A stretch of DNA of 64,000 nt from CADEEN01 sp963751775 (GTDB lineage: Bacteria; Pseudomonadota; Gammaproteobacteria; Burkholderiales; Burkholderiaceae_C), in NCBI GenBank assembly GCA_963751775.1, contig CAVVVW010000032.1:1-64000 (forward strand). Reading direction: 5' to 3'. Shown here piece after piece: positions 8,171 through 16,719 of this stretch (its first letter is position 1; each line of letters starts with the position of its first letter). The notes beneath the pieces are model-generated. The model worked only from the letters and a program-made list of their open reading frames with translations, did not search any database and had not been told where the DNA came from. Both the position numbers and the translations under genes were made by a program.

Positions 8171-9521
8171 TCAGGGTTTGTGTATCAGGGCGTAGAAGAA
8201 ACCGTCGGGGGTGGCGGTCCCTGAACTGGCATTGTCCGGCAGGGGCAACAGGTGGCCGGGCGAGGCAGGGTCATGGCGGGCCGCGCCTGGGCCCAGGCGT
8301 TGCAAAAAAGCGTCGATCTGCTGCCCGCCCTCGGCGCGGAACAGCGAGCAAGTGGCGTAAAGCAGCCGCCCGCCCGGGGCCAGCAGCGGCCACAGGGCGT
8401 CGAGCATGGCGGCCTGGAGGCTCACCAGCGCGGCGATGTCGCCGGGCCGGCGCAGCCAGCGGATGTCGGGGTGGCGGCGCACGATGCCCGAGGCGCTGCA
8501 CGGTGCATCGAGCAGGATGGCATCGAACGGCCTGCCGTCCCACCAGGCGGCGGGGGTTCGCGCATCGCCGGGCGCCAGCGTGGCGCTCAGCTGCAGGCGC
8601 GTCAAGTTGTCCTGCACCCGGGTCAGCCGCTGCGGGTCGCTGTCCAGGGCCAGCAGGTCCAGTTCGGCGAGCTCCAGCAGATGCGAGGTCTTGCCGCCGG
8701 GGGCCGCACAGGCATCGAGCACATGGGCGCCTGGCGCCAGCCGGCCGCCGGCGCACGGCGTTTCGGACCCGGCCAGACCCAGCAGCAACGGCGCTGCGCG
8801 CTGCGCAGCGGCGTCCTGCACCGAGACTTCGCCTTGCGCAAAGCCAGGCAGCTGCGACACCGGGCACGGCACGGCCAATGTCACCGTGTGGCTGCCCGTC
8901 GCCTGCGCCGCCTGGCCTTGAGCTGCCAGACGCTGCACGTAGGCGGCGGCGTCGCCGCGGCGGGCGTTCACGCGCAATGTCATCGGCGGATGGCGGTTGG
9001 CTTCGTGCAGCAGGGTCTGCCAATGCGCCGGCCAGTCGTGCTTGAGCCGCTCGATCCACCACAGCGGGTGATTGAAAGCGCCGACCGGTTGGCTCTGGGC
9101 GGCCGCGACCAGTGCCTCGCGCTCGCGAACGAAGCGCCGCAGCACGGCATTGACGAACGCGGCGGCGGCAGGCGTGCGCAGGTGCGCCGCGCGCACGGCC
9201 TGGTCGACCAGCGTGTGGTCGGGGTATGCCGCGCGCTCACCGGCGGCGGCGGGCCACAGCAGCGCGATGGCGCTGACCAGCAGCGCATCCACCGCCGGCG
9301 GCGGCCGCTTCGGCGCGACCGCGCTGCGCACGGCCTGCGGCGCCACCGAGCCGGCGCATGACCTGGAACGCCAGCGCCTGCGTCGCGGCATGCGCCGCGG
9401 CTGGCACGCGCGCCAGCAGGTCGGTCAGCGAGCGACCTTCGTGCACACCCTGCACCATGTCGGCGCAATGGTTGAGCAGGTGCGCCAGCGCGATCGGTGG
9501 CGGCGGGGCGGGGGCGGTCAA
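8171..9521 (-). CDS. rsmB: 16S rRNA (cytosine(967)-C5)-methyltransferase RsmB (frame changes once)
   Basis: RsmB methylates C967 of 16S rRNA with S-adenosylmethionine. The N-terminal NusB-like domain begins at the start (9521) and continues through LTDLLARVPAAAHAATQALA. The Rossmann methyltransferase domain has the SAM motif LDACAAPGGKTSHLLEL, the motif IV cysteine in LDAPCSASGIVRRHPDI and the catalytic motif VI cysteine in LLYATCSLF. The frame changes near 9352, between QVMRRLG and the continuation PQAVRSAVAPKR, by one base. Total length of about 450 residues matches the family. It leads the rsmB-DUF4390-kinase-regulator operon. Confidence 0.9.
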
Positions 9522-9648
9522 GCGGCCAGTCTAGGGCCTGCGCGAGCGCTGCCGCACGCCGCCGGCGCACGCGCAGGCCCCATGGCCATCAGGGTGAACG
9601 GCCCCACGCGGTCACAATCGACGACCCTGCAGCGCCCAAGGTGGTCCG

Positions 9649-10378
9649 ATGCCGAAGCCGACGACGAAGATCCTTCCCAGCGCAGACGAAATGGCGCGGC
9701 TGCCGGCGTCGGAACGCATCCGCTACCGGCTGGTCGGCGCCAAGTGCCGCTACCACGCCAACGACAACATCGCCGCCTTCATCAAGGACGGCGAGGTCGA
9801 CGAGCTGAAGGCCGAGGTGCAACAGCACATGCAGGCGGTGCTGCAAGCCCTGGTGATCGACACCGAGAGCGACCACAACACCGGCGACACCGCCAAGCGC
9901 GTGGCCCGGATGTTCATCGACGAGGTCTTTCGCGGCCGCTACGTCAAGCCACCGACGGTGACCGAATTCCCCAACGCCTCGCACCTGAACGAGCTGATGA
10001 TCGTCGGCCCGGTCAGGGTGCGCAGCGCCTGCTCGCACCATCTGTGCCCGATCCTGGGCAAGGTCTGGATCGGCATCATGCCCAACGAGCACTCGAACCT
10101 GATCGGGCTGTCGAAGTACGCCCGCATCTGCGACTGGGTCATGACGCCGGCCGCAGATTCAGGAAGAGGCGGTGATCATGCTCGCCGACGAGTTGCAAGA
10201 GCGTGTCAAGCCCGACGGCCTGGCCATCGTGATGGAGGCCGACCATTTCTGCATGCACTGGCGCGGGGTCAAGGATGACGAGACGGCGATGACCAACTCG
10301 GTCATGCGCGGCGCGTTCCTTGCGGATGGCAATCTGCGGCGCGAGTTCCTCACGCTGCTCAGCCGCAAGCAGGGCTGA
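9649..10378 (+). CDS. folE: GTP cyclohydrolase I FolE (frame changes once)
   Basis: FolE converts GTP to 7,8-dihydroneopterin triphosphate, the first step of tetrahydrofolate synthesis. The sequence shows family motifs ESDHNTGDTAKRVARMF, the zinc/catalytic segment SACSHHLCPILGKVWIG, and IGLSKYARICDWVM. The C-terminal part with the third zinc ligand (EADHFCMHWRGVKDDE) lies in another frame. The frame changes near 10145, where the conserved RPQIQEEAV stretch continues one frame over. Total length of about 242 residues fits the family. It is transcribed divergently from rsmB. Confidence 0.92.
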
Positions 10379-10408
10379 GGCGCGCGTGCTTCGGTTCCGG
10401 CGCAGGCG

Positions 10409-11687
10409 TCAGACCAGCGTGTCGGCCCAGATCGTGCGCGCCCAGTTCCAGGCGTAGCCGCCTTCCTGTTCGCTCGGCGCGGCCGACACCCCGCCCGATC
10501 CGGCCACCGTCTTGAAGGTCTTCTCCGCGGCCACGTACTCGTGAACGCTGGCCACATGGATCACGCTCTTGGCGTCGGTGAAGCTGTAGCAGGTGTTGGT
10601 CAGCATCGGCGCCGGGTTGACTTCCCAGCCCGCGAGCTCGGCCACGATCGCCGCCGCGGCGACCTTGGCGTGGCTGTTGGCCATGTGCCCGCTCTTGGGC
10701 ATGGCGGGCGCGATCTGGATCGAGTCGCCGAGCACATGGATGTCCTTGGCTGCCGTGCTCTCGAAATTCAGGTAGTTGACATTGCACCAGCGCGCATTGG
10801 CATTGGCCAGGCCGGTCTGCACTGCGATCGCACCGGCGCGCATCGTCGGCAGCACGTTGAGAACGTCGGCCTTCACGTCGTCATGGATCTCGAACTTGAC
10901 GGTGTTGCTCCTGGCGTCGACCGCGGTGGCCTTGTGCTGGGGCCGGTACTCGACCATGCCTGCGTACTGCTCGGCCCAGACCTTCTTGAACAGCGGGCCC
11001 TTGCTCGTCACGTCGGGGTTCGCGTCGAGGATCAGCACCTTCGACCTGGGCTTCGCGCTCTTGAAGTAGCTCGCCACCTGGCACGCACGCTCGTACGGCC
11101 CCGGCGGGCAGCGGTACGGCGCCTCGGGAATCGTGATGGCGTAGACGCCGCCGTCGGCCATGGCTTCGAGTTGGCGCCGCAGCGCCAAGGTCTCGGGACC
11201 GGCCTTCCAGGCCTGCAGGATGCGGCCTTCGCCGTTGGCCGCGCGCAGCCCGGCAATGCTGTCCCACATCAGGTCGATGCCGGGCGACAGGATCAGCTTG
11301 TCGTAGGCTATCGTCGGCCCCGAAGCCAGCCGCGCGACCTTCTTCACCGGGTCGATGCCGGCCACCGTGTCCTTGATGACCCGCACGCCATGGTTGCTGG
11401 CCAGCGTGGCATACGGCATCGTGATGTCGGCCATCGTCTTGCTGCCGCCGAGCACCAGGTTGCTGGTCGGGCACGAAACGAAGGCGTCGCCGGGCTCGAT
11501 CAGCGTGACGTCGATCTTCTGCTCGGAAAACAGCCGCACGTACTTCGCCGCCGTCGCGCCGCCGTAGCCGCCGCCGACGACGAGCACGCGCGCCTTGGCC
11601 GGCACCGCGCCGGTGCTGGCGCAGCCGGCCAGGCCGAGCAGGCCCAGCGAGCCCGGCACCTTGCAGCAGGATTCGTCTTTGCATCAT
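10409..11687 (-). CDS. fccB: Flavocytochrome c sulfide dehydrogenase, flavoprotein subunit (frame changes once)
   Basis: FccB/SoxF is a periplasmic FAD protein that oxidises sulfide and passes electrons to the cytochrome subunit. The start at 11687 gives a twin-arginine signal (MMQRRILLQGAG); the frame changes near 11660 and continues SLGLLGLAGC. Seen in order are the FAD-binding VLVVGGGYGGATAAKYVRLF, the redox cysteines in VSCPTSNLVLGG and RCPPGPYERACQVASYF, a second dinucleotide-fold region with IHVLGDS, and the C-terminal FCSD flavin-binding domain (LTNTCYSFTDAKSVIHVAS). It lies 10 bases downstream of fccA in one operon. FccB is favoured over sulfide:quinone reductase because of the paired cytochrome. 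Confidence 0.9.
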
Positions 11688-11697
11688 GGCGCCCCCA

Positions 11698-12018
11698 TCA
11701 CTTCTTCTGCGCCGCGAAATAGACCGCCACCGATTCGATCTGCGCGTCGCTGAAACCCTTGGACAGCTGGTGCATCACCGTGGCCGGTCGCGTGCCGGCC
11801 TTGAAGGCCTTCATCTGCTCGACCATGTACGGAGCCGGCATCCCGGCCAGGCCCGGCACCGCGGCACCATCGACCGCCCGGCCCTGGGTGCCGTGGCAAT
11901 TGGCGCAGGTCGCGGCCAATGCCCTTTGCCGCAGTGCGGCGGCGTCCTGCGCCGCGACCAGCGGCACCACGCCTGCCAACAGCAGAGCGGCTAGGAGCGG
12001 TCTGGCAGCCTGATGCAT
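11698..12018 (-). CDS. fccA: Small c-type cytochrome, flavocytochrome c subunit
   Basis: A 106-residue periplasmic cytochrome with an N-terminal signal peptide (PLLAALLLAGVVPLVAAQ). A single haem-binding CANCH motif (about 37-41) is followed by GTQGRAVDG, and a methionine downstream (TVMHQLSKGFSD) is the probable sixth haem ligand. The ATG at 12018 is chosen because AGGAG lies 8 bases before it. It precedes fccB by 10 bases and would accept electrons from FAD of FccB. Monohaem, about 100-residue versions (SoxE/FccA) are known in sulfur-oxidising betaproteobacteria. Confidence 0.85.
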   Translation of the reverse strand: MHQAARPLLAALLLAGVVPLVAAQDAAALRQRALAATCANCHGTQGRAVDGAAVPGLAGMPAPYMVEQMKAFKAGTRPATVMHQLSKGFSDAQIESVAVYFAAQKK

Positions 12019-12042
12019 GTGACGGTCTCCTGACAACGGTGG

Positions 12043-12921
12043 CTACGCCGGCACGGGTTCGACTTCAATGTACTGGCGGCTCAATTCGGGCGGCAGCGGG
12101 GAATCCAGTAGCCTGCAGGTCAGGCGCAACGCATCGGCCGCCACCGGGTGCAGCATCGGCCCGTCGGTCAATGCGCGTGCGGCGTCGAACCAGCCCCGCA
12201 CCAGCACCGGTCGCAACAGCCACGGCAGCGCCTGCATGACCCGCAGCGCGCGCAGCGTCGAGTCGATGTCGTGGCGATCGCGCGGCGGCAACTCGATGCG
12301 CTCCGCCCAGGGCGCGATCGCCACGACATACCAGGCCTCGTTGGGGGACTCACGGCCGGTCAGGTCCAGCGTCAGTTCGGGCGCAGGCACCAGGCGCGAC
12401 AGAAAGGCGCTGTACAGGCAGACCTTGATCGCCTGTGCATCCTCGAGTTCGACGAGCTCGACTTCGGCCGCCGCGGGTGGGGCCACGGCGCTGCCGCCCA
12501 GCAGGTGGCGCAGCGCGATCCAGCGCAGCTGATCCATCTGCGTGACCATGCCATCGGCCGACATCAGGCGCCGCGCGGCGCCGACCAATGCGTGGCGCAG
12601 CTCGAGCGGCCGCGGCGCCAGCAGCCCGGCAAATGTCTCGAACCAGGGCAGACGATGACTCTGCGGCAGGGCCAGCACATCGACGAGCAAGGTCTCGAGA
12701 TCGGCAACGCCGCTGGACTCGTCGAACCAGGCTGCCTGCTCGCGCTTGCTGCCAGGTGTCAGCATCAGCGCCAGCGTCGCGGCCTGCCACTGCGCGGGCT
12801 CACGCAACGCCTGCAGCCGCGCGAGGTGCTCGCGCAGCGAGGGGTCGCCGCCGTCATAGCGCGGTGCGCGCACGTGCACCAGGTTGGACGAGCGCGGCAG
12901 GGTTGAGGGTGAATCCGCCAT
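12043..12921 (-). CDS. Protein of unknown function (292 residues)
   Basis: I do not recognise this protein. It is soluble and helical, with no signal peptide or membrane helix. The middle (about 80-160) contains SHRLPWFETFAGLLAPRP and ARRLMSADGMVTQMDQLRWI, which recall TerB-like acidic helical repeats or the C-terminal domain found in some M48 peptidases, but no zinc motif HExxH is present. The C-terminal third is leucine-rich and acidic. It lies between proA (80 bases upstream) and fccA (24 bases downstream) on the same strand, so it may be co-transcribed. No clear ribosome binding site precedes the ATG at 12921. Codon use matches its neighbours. Confidence 0.7.
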   Translation of the reverse strand: MADSPSTLPRSSNLVHVRAPRYDGGDPSLREHLARLQALREPAQWQAATLALMLTPGSKREQAAWFDESSGVADLETLLVDVLALPQSHRLPWFETFAGLLAPRPLELRHALVGAARRLMSADGMVTQMDQLRWIALRHLLGGSAVAPPAAAEVELVELEDAQAIKVCLYSAFLSRLVPAPELTLDLTGRESPNEAWYVVAIAPWAERIELPPRDRHDIDSTLRALRVMQALPWLLRPVLVRGWFDAARALTDGPMLHPVAADALRLTCRLLDSPLPPELSRQYIEVEPVPA

Positions 12922-13001
12922 GTTTGCAATTGCAACACGAACCGCCGCGGTTGAGGAGTCGGTGCCGCCCCACCCGCGCCGACGCGCCGGCCGGCCGGCA
13001 T

Positions 13002-14282
13002 TCAGCCGCGAATCTGGCCCTCGCCCAGCACGACCCACTTCAGCGAGGTCAGCCCCTCCAGCCCGACCGGGCCCCGGGCGTGCAGCTTGTCGGTGCTGAT
13101 GCCGATTTCGGCACCCAGCCCGTACTCGAAACCGTCGGCAAAGCGCGTGCTGGCGTTGACCATCACGCTGGCCGAGTCGACCTCACGCAGAAAGCGCATC
13201 GCCGAGGCGTGGTTGCTGGTCAGGATCGCGTCGGTGTGGTGCGAGCCATAGTGGTTGATGCGCGCGATCGCCTCGGCCAGCGAGTCGACCAGCTTGATGC
13301 TGATGACTGCGGCGAGGTATTCCTCGGACCAATCGGCTTCGGTCGCATCGACCAGCCTGGCGCCCGCCACGGTGCCGAGGATGGCCTTCGCGCGCGGACC
13401 GCAACGCATCTCCACGCCCTTGGCCGCGAACACCGCACCGATGCGCGGCAGGAATGCCGCCGCGACGTCGCGGTGCACCAGCAGCGACTCGGCCGCATTG
13501 CACGGGCTGAATTTCTGCGTCTTGGCGTTGTCGGTCACGCGGACCGCCATTTCGAGATCGACCTCGGCATCGACATAGACATGGCAGTTGCCGTCGAGGT
13601 GCTTGATCACCGGCACCTTGGCCTCGGCGCTGATGCGCGCGATCAGGCCCTTGCCGCCACGCGGGATGATGACGTCGACGAACTCGGGCATCGCGATCAG
13701 GCGGCCGACCGCGGCGCGGTCGGTGGTGGCAACCAGCTGCACCGCGTCGGGCGGCAGCCCGGCCTCGGCCAGCGCCGCCTGCACCACCTGCGCCAGCGCC
13801 AGGTTGCTGTGCAGGGCTTCCGAGCCACCGCGCAGGATGGCCGCATTGCCACTCTTGATGGCCAGCGACGCGGCCTCGATGGTCACGTTGGGCCGGCTCT
13901 CGAAGATCATGCCGAAGACGCCGAGCGGCACGCGCATGCGGCCCACGCTGATGCCGCTGGGCCGGCGCTGCACGGCGCTGATCTCGCCCACCGGGTCGGG
14001 CATCGCCGCCAGCTGCAGGCAGCCCTCGGCCACCGTTTCGATGATCTGCGGCGTGAGTTTGAGCCGGTCGACCAGGGGCGCGGCCAGGCCGGCGGCCAGC
14101 GCGGCCTCGATGTCCTTGGCATTCGCGGCTTGCAGTGCGACCGTGTCGCGCCGCAGCCGCGCGGCCAAGGCCAGCAACGCGTCATTCCTGGCCCGGGTCG
14201 AGGCCGCCGCCATCGCCCGCGATGCACCGCGCGCGGTGGCACCGACATGGGCCATGTAGGCATTGATGTCGTCGATCTGCAT
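13002..14282 (-). CDS. proA: Gamma-glutamyl phosphate reductase (glutamate-5-semialdehyde dehydrogenase)
   Basis: ProA reduces gamma-glutamyl phosphate to glutamate-5-semialdehyde with NADPH, the second step of proline synthesis. The 426-residue protein is full length and intact. It shows FGMIFESRPNVTIEAASL, IKSGNAAILRGGSEA, the catalytic cysteine in FSPCNAAESLLVH, and the C-terminal FADGFEYGLGAEIGIST and LHARGPVGLEGLTSLKW, all family hallmarks. The ATG at 14282 gives MQIDDINAYM. The upstream gene is an AEC transporter on the same strand; proB is not in the window. Confidence 0.96.
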   Translation of the reverse strand: MQIDDINAYMAHVGATARGASRAMAAASTRARNDALLALAARLRRDTVALQAANAKDIEAALAAGLAAPLVDRLKLTPQIIETVAEGCLQLAAMPDPVGEISAVQRRPSGISVGRMRVPLGVFGMIFESRPNVTIEAASLAIKSGNAAILRGGSEALHSNLALAQVVQAALAEAGLPPDAVQLVATTDRAAVGRLIAMPEFVDVIIPRGGKGLIARISAEAKVPVIKHLDGNCHVYVDAEVDLEMAVRVTDNAKTQKFSPCNAAESLLVHRDVAAAFLPRIGAVFAAKGVEMRCGPRAKAILGTVAGARLVDATEADWSEEYLAAVISIKLVDSLAEAIARINHYGSHHTDAILTSNHASAMRFLREVDSASVMVNASTRFADGFEYGLGAEIGISTDKLHARGPVGLEGLTSLKWVVLGEGQIRG

Positions 14283-14340
14283 GGCGCAATTGTCCCTCAG
14301 GCGCGGCGGCGCGGGCCGAATGCGCGACACGCCGGACGGA

Positions 14341-15328
14341 TCAGGCGAGCCAGGCCAGCACGCCCAGCCAGCCCGCGGCGGTGGCCACGAAGGCCAGCGT
14401 CGAGAACACGATCGCCGCAGTGGCCTCGGCCGGCCAGCGTGTCGTAGCGCTGGGCGAAGATCAGCGGGTTGCTGCCGACCGGCAGCGCGGCCATCATCAC
14501 CAGCACCGCCAGCGGCACGCCGGTCAGGCCGAAGCCCCAATGGGCGGTGACCAGGACCAAGGCCGGCAGCAACAACAGCTTGGCCAGCGACAGCCCGAGC
14601 GCGCCGCGCAGGTGGCCTTGCACACCGTGGTGGCCCAGGGACAGCCCGATCAGCACCAGGCAAATCGGCACCGCCGCCGAACCGACGATCACCAATGCCT
14701 CGTCGACCACGGCGTGCAAGCCCAGCCCGCTGGCGTTCCAGACGAGGCCGGCCAGTACCGGCAGCACGACCGGGTGGATCACGGTGTTGCGCACGGTGGC
14801 CGCGAGCGCAGCGGCCGGCGACGACGGCGGCCGTCCGGCGGCCGGTGTGCGCGCCAGGTCCAGTTCGGCGACCGCCGTGCACACCGACAGCAGGATCAGC
14901 GCATGCAGCGAGACCAGCGGGATGTGGATCGCCAGCCCGGCTTCGCCGAACAGCGCCGCGGCGATCGGGATGCCCAGTTGCACCGAGTTGCCGAAGCTCG
15001 CCGACAAAGCCCGCACCGCAGGCGCGGCAGCGCCGTGCTGGCGCCCCGCGCCGCGGGCGCGTTGCCAGGCAACGACGGCAAGCATCAGTGCCAAGGTCGG
15101 CACGAAGTAGGCCCAGACGCTGCGCCACGGCAGCGTGGCGAAGTCCAGCCGCACGGTGGTACGGAACAGCAACGCCGGCACGAAGATGTAGAACGCGGCG
15201 TTGCTGAGCACGCGCGCCGGATCGCTGCTGACGGTGCCGGCACCCAGCCAGCGCATGCGCCCGGCCAGCCAGCCCAGCGCCGCGGTGATGAAGATCGCCA
15301 GCAGCTTGTAGAACACCGCGGCGGTCAT
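14341..15328 (-). CDS. AEC-family auxin efflux carrier-like permease (frame changes once)
   Basis: A membrane transporter of the auxin efflux carrier/malonate-type family, about 328 residues with about ten predicted membrane helices (for example FYKLLAIFITAALGWLAG and AVLVMMAALPVGSNPLIFA). The conserved ASFGNSVQLGIPIA region and the C-terminal GSNPLIFAQRY signature are visible. Near 14431 one surplus base shifts the frame; translation continues as EATAAIVFSTLAFVATAAGW and ends LGVLAWLA at 14341. The ATG at 15328 (MTAAVFYKLL) is preferred; 15343 is possible. Relatives export organic acids or amino-acid derivatives; the substrate cannot be inferred. Confidence 0.82.
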
Positions 15329-15558
15329 CGTGCGTTCGATCATAGTCTGGGCCGACGCAGCATGCGGAGTGCGCTGCCACGCCAGACCAGCCAGACACGA
15401 GCTACGAAGTTGGCGCTGCATTGCCTTCCACACGGCAACGGACCTTCGTTAAGCATTTCGCGTTATTCCGACACCATCGTTTGTTACTGGCGTCCGGCGC
15501 GCCGTAGCATTCAGCCTTCCCTGGATGTTGCCGCCCGCCCCGGGCGCAGAGGTCGCCA

Positions 15559-16675
15559 ATGAACCCAAACTCGGCTCGTAGTTCCCGTCAGCTTGCATGG
15601 ATGCGATTCGCATCCTGCGGCCCCCTGCGCCACGCATTGGCCGCACTGCTCGTCGGTGTGACGCTGCCGGCACTGGCCGCCTGGGAGCCGACGGCGCCGG
15701 TTGAACTGGTGGTGCCGGCCGGCACGGGCGGTGGCGCGGACCAGATGGCGCGCTTCATCCAGCAGGTCGTGAGCAAGCATGGGCTGATGAAGCAGCCCTT
15801 GACGGTGGTCAACAAGTCGGGCAATTCGGGCGCCGAAGGCCTGCTCGACGTGAAAGCGGCGCGCGGCAACCCGCACAAGTTGATCATCACGCTGTCGAAT
15901 CTGTTCACGACGCCGATCGCCACCGGCACCGATTTCAACTGGCGCGACATCACGCCGGTGGAGATGATGGCGCTGGACCAGTTCGTGTTGTGGGTCAACG
16001 CAGCGTCGCCACACAAATCGGCCAAGGAATTGCTGGACGCGATGCGGGCCGGGCCGCACGGCAGCTTCAAGCTCGGCGGCACCGGCAGCAAGCAGGAAGA
16101 TCAACTCGTCAGCGTGCTGCTGGAGACCGCGGGCGAGACGCGGCTGACGCTACATACCGCTCAAGGGCGGCGGCGACGTCGCGCGCTCGCTGGCCGAGCG
16201 CCAGGTCGACATCACGGTCAACAACCCGATCGAGGCCGCGAAGCTGTGGTCCGAAGGCAAGGTGCGGCCGCTGTGCGTGTTCGACGGCAAGCGCCTGGAC
16301 TACCGCGTCAAGATCGCCGGCAACCAGACCTGGAACGACCTGCCGACATGCATGTCCTTCGGCATCCCGGTGCAGTACCTGATGATGCGCGGCATCTTCA
16401 TGGCGCCGGGCGTGAGCGCGGAGCAGGTGGCCTATTACGTCCAACTGCTGGACAAGGTGCGTGCACTTGCCGGAGTGGCAGGACTTCATGGCCCAGGGCG
16501 CCTTCAATCAAACCGTGATGACCGGCGAGCCGTTCGTCGCCTGGCTCGACCGGGCCGAGAACTTTCACCGCGTCCTGATGCGCGAAGCCAAGCTGACCTA
16601 CGCCGCGGCCGCGGCCGCGTCGGCCGCGGGCCCGACAAAGGGTGGCGCGCGGCTCGACCAAGGAAAAGCAGTAAC
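15559..16675 (+). CDS. TctC/Bug-family periplasmic solute-binding protein (frame changes about three times)
   Basis: A tripartite tricarboxylate transporter-type receptor of about 370 residues. A signal peptide (LRHALAALLVGVTLPALAA) is followed by the Bug signatures VELVVPAGTGGGADQMARF and VVNKSGNSGAEGLLDV. The frame changes near 16148 (continuing as LKGGGDVARSLAERQVDIT), near 16460 (continuing as LPEWQDFMAQGAFNQTVM) and perhaps near 16645 before a stop at 16673-16675. The start is 15559, or an internal ATG at 15601. No TctA/TctB permease genes are adjacent, so this is an orphan receptor, common in Burkholderiales. The ligand is probably a carboxylate. Confidence 0.82.
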
Positions 16676-16719
16676 CCGGCGGCTCGAGCGCCGCCGGCAA
16701 GCGACGCGCCGGCGGCAGC

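Noticed and set aside
8252..9361. A long plus-strand open frame opposite rsmB
   Set aside because: It is fully antisense to the conserved methyltransferase, with biased composition and no domain.
13002..15398. Apparent fusion of proA with an N-terminal extension of about 370 residues
   Set aside because: The extension is the AEC transporter gene read in the wrong frame. ProA starts normally at 14282 and the transporter has its own frame.
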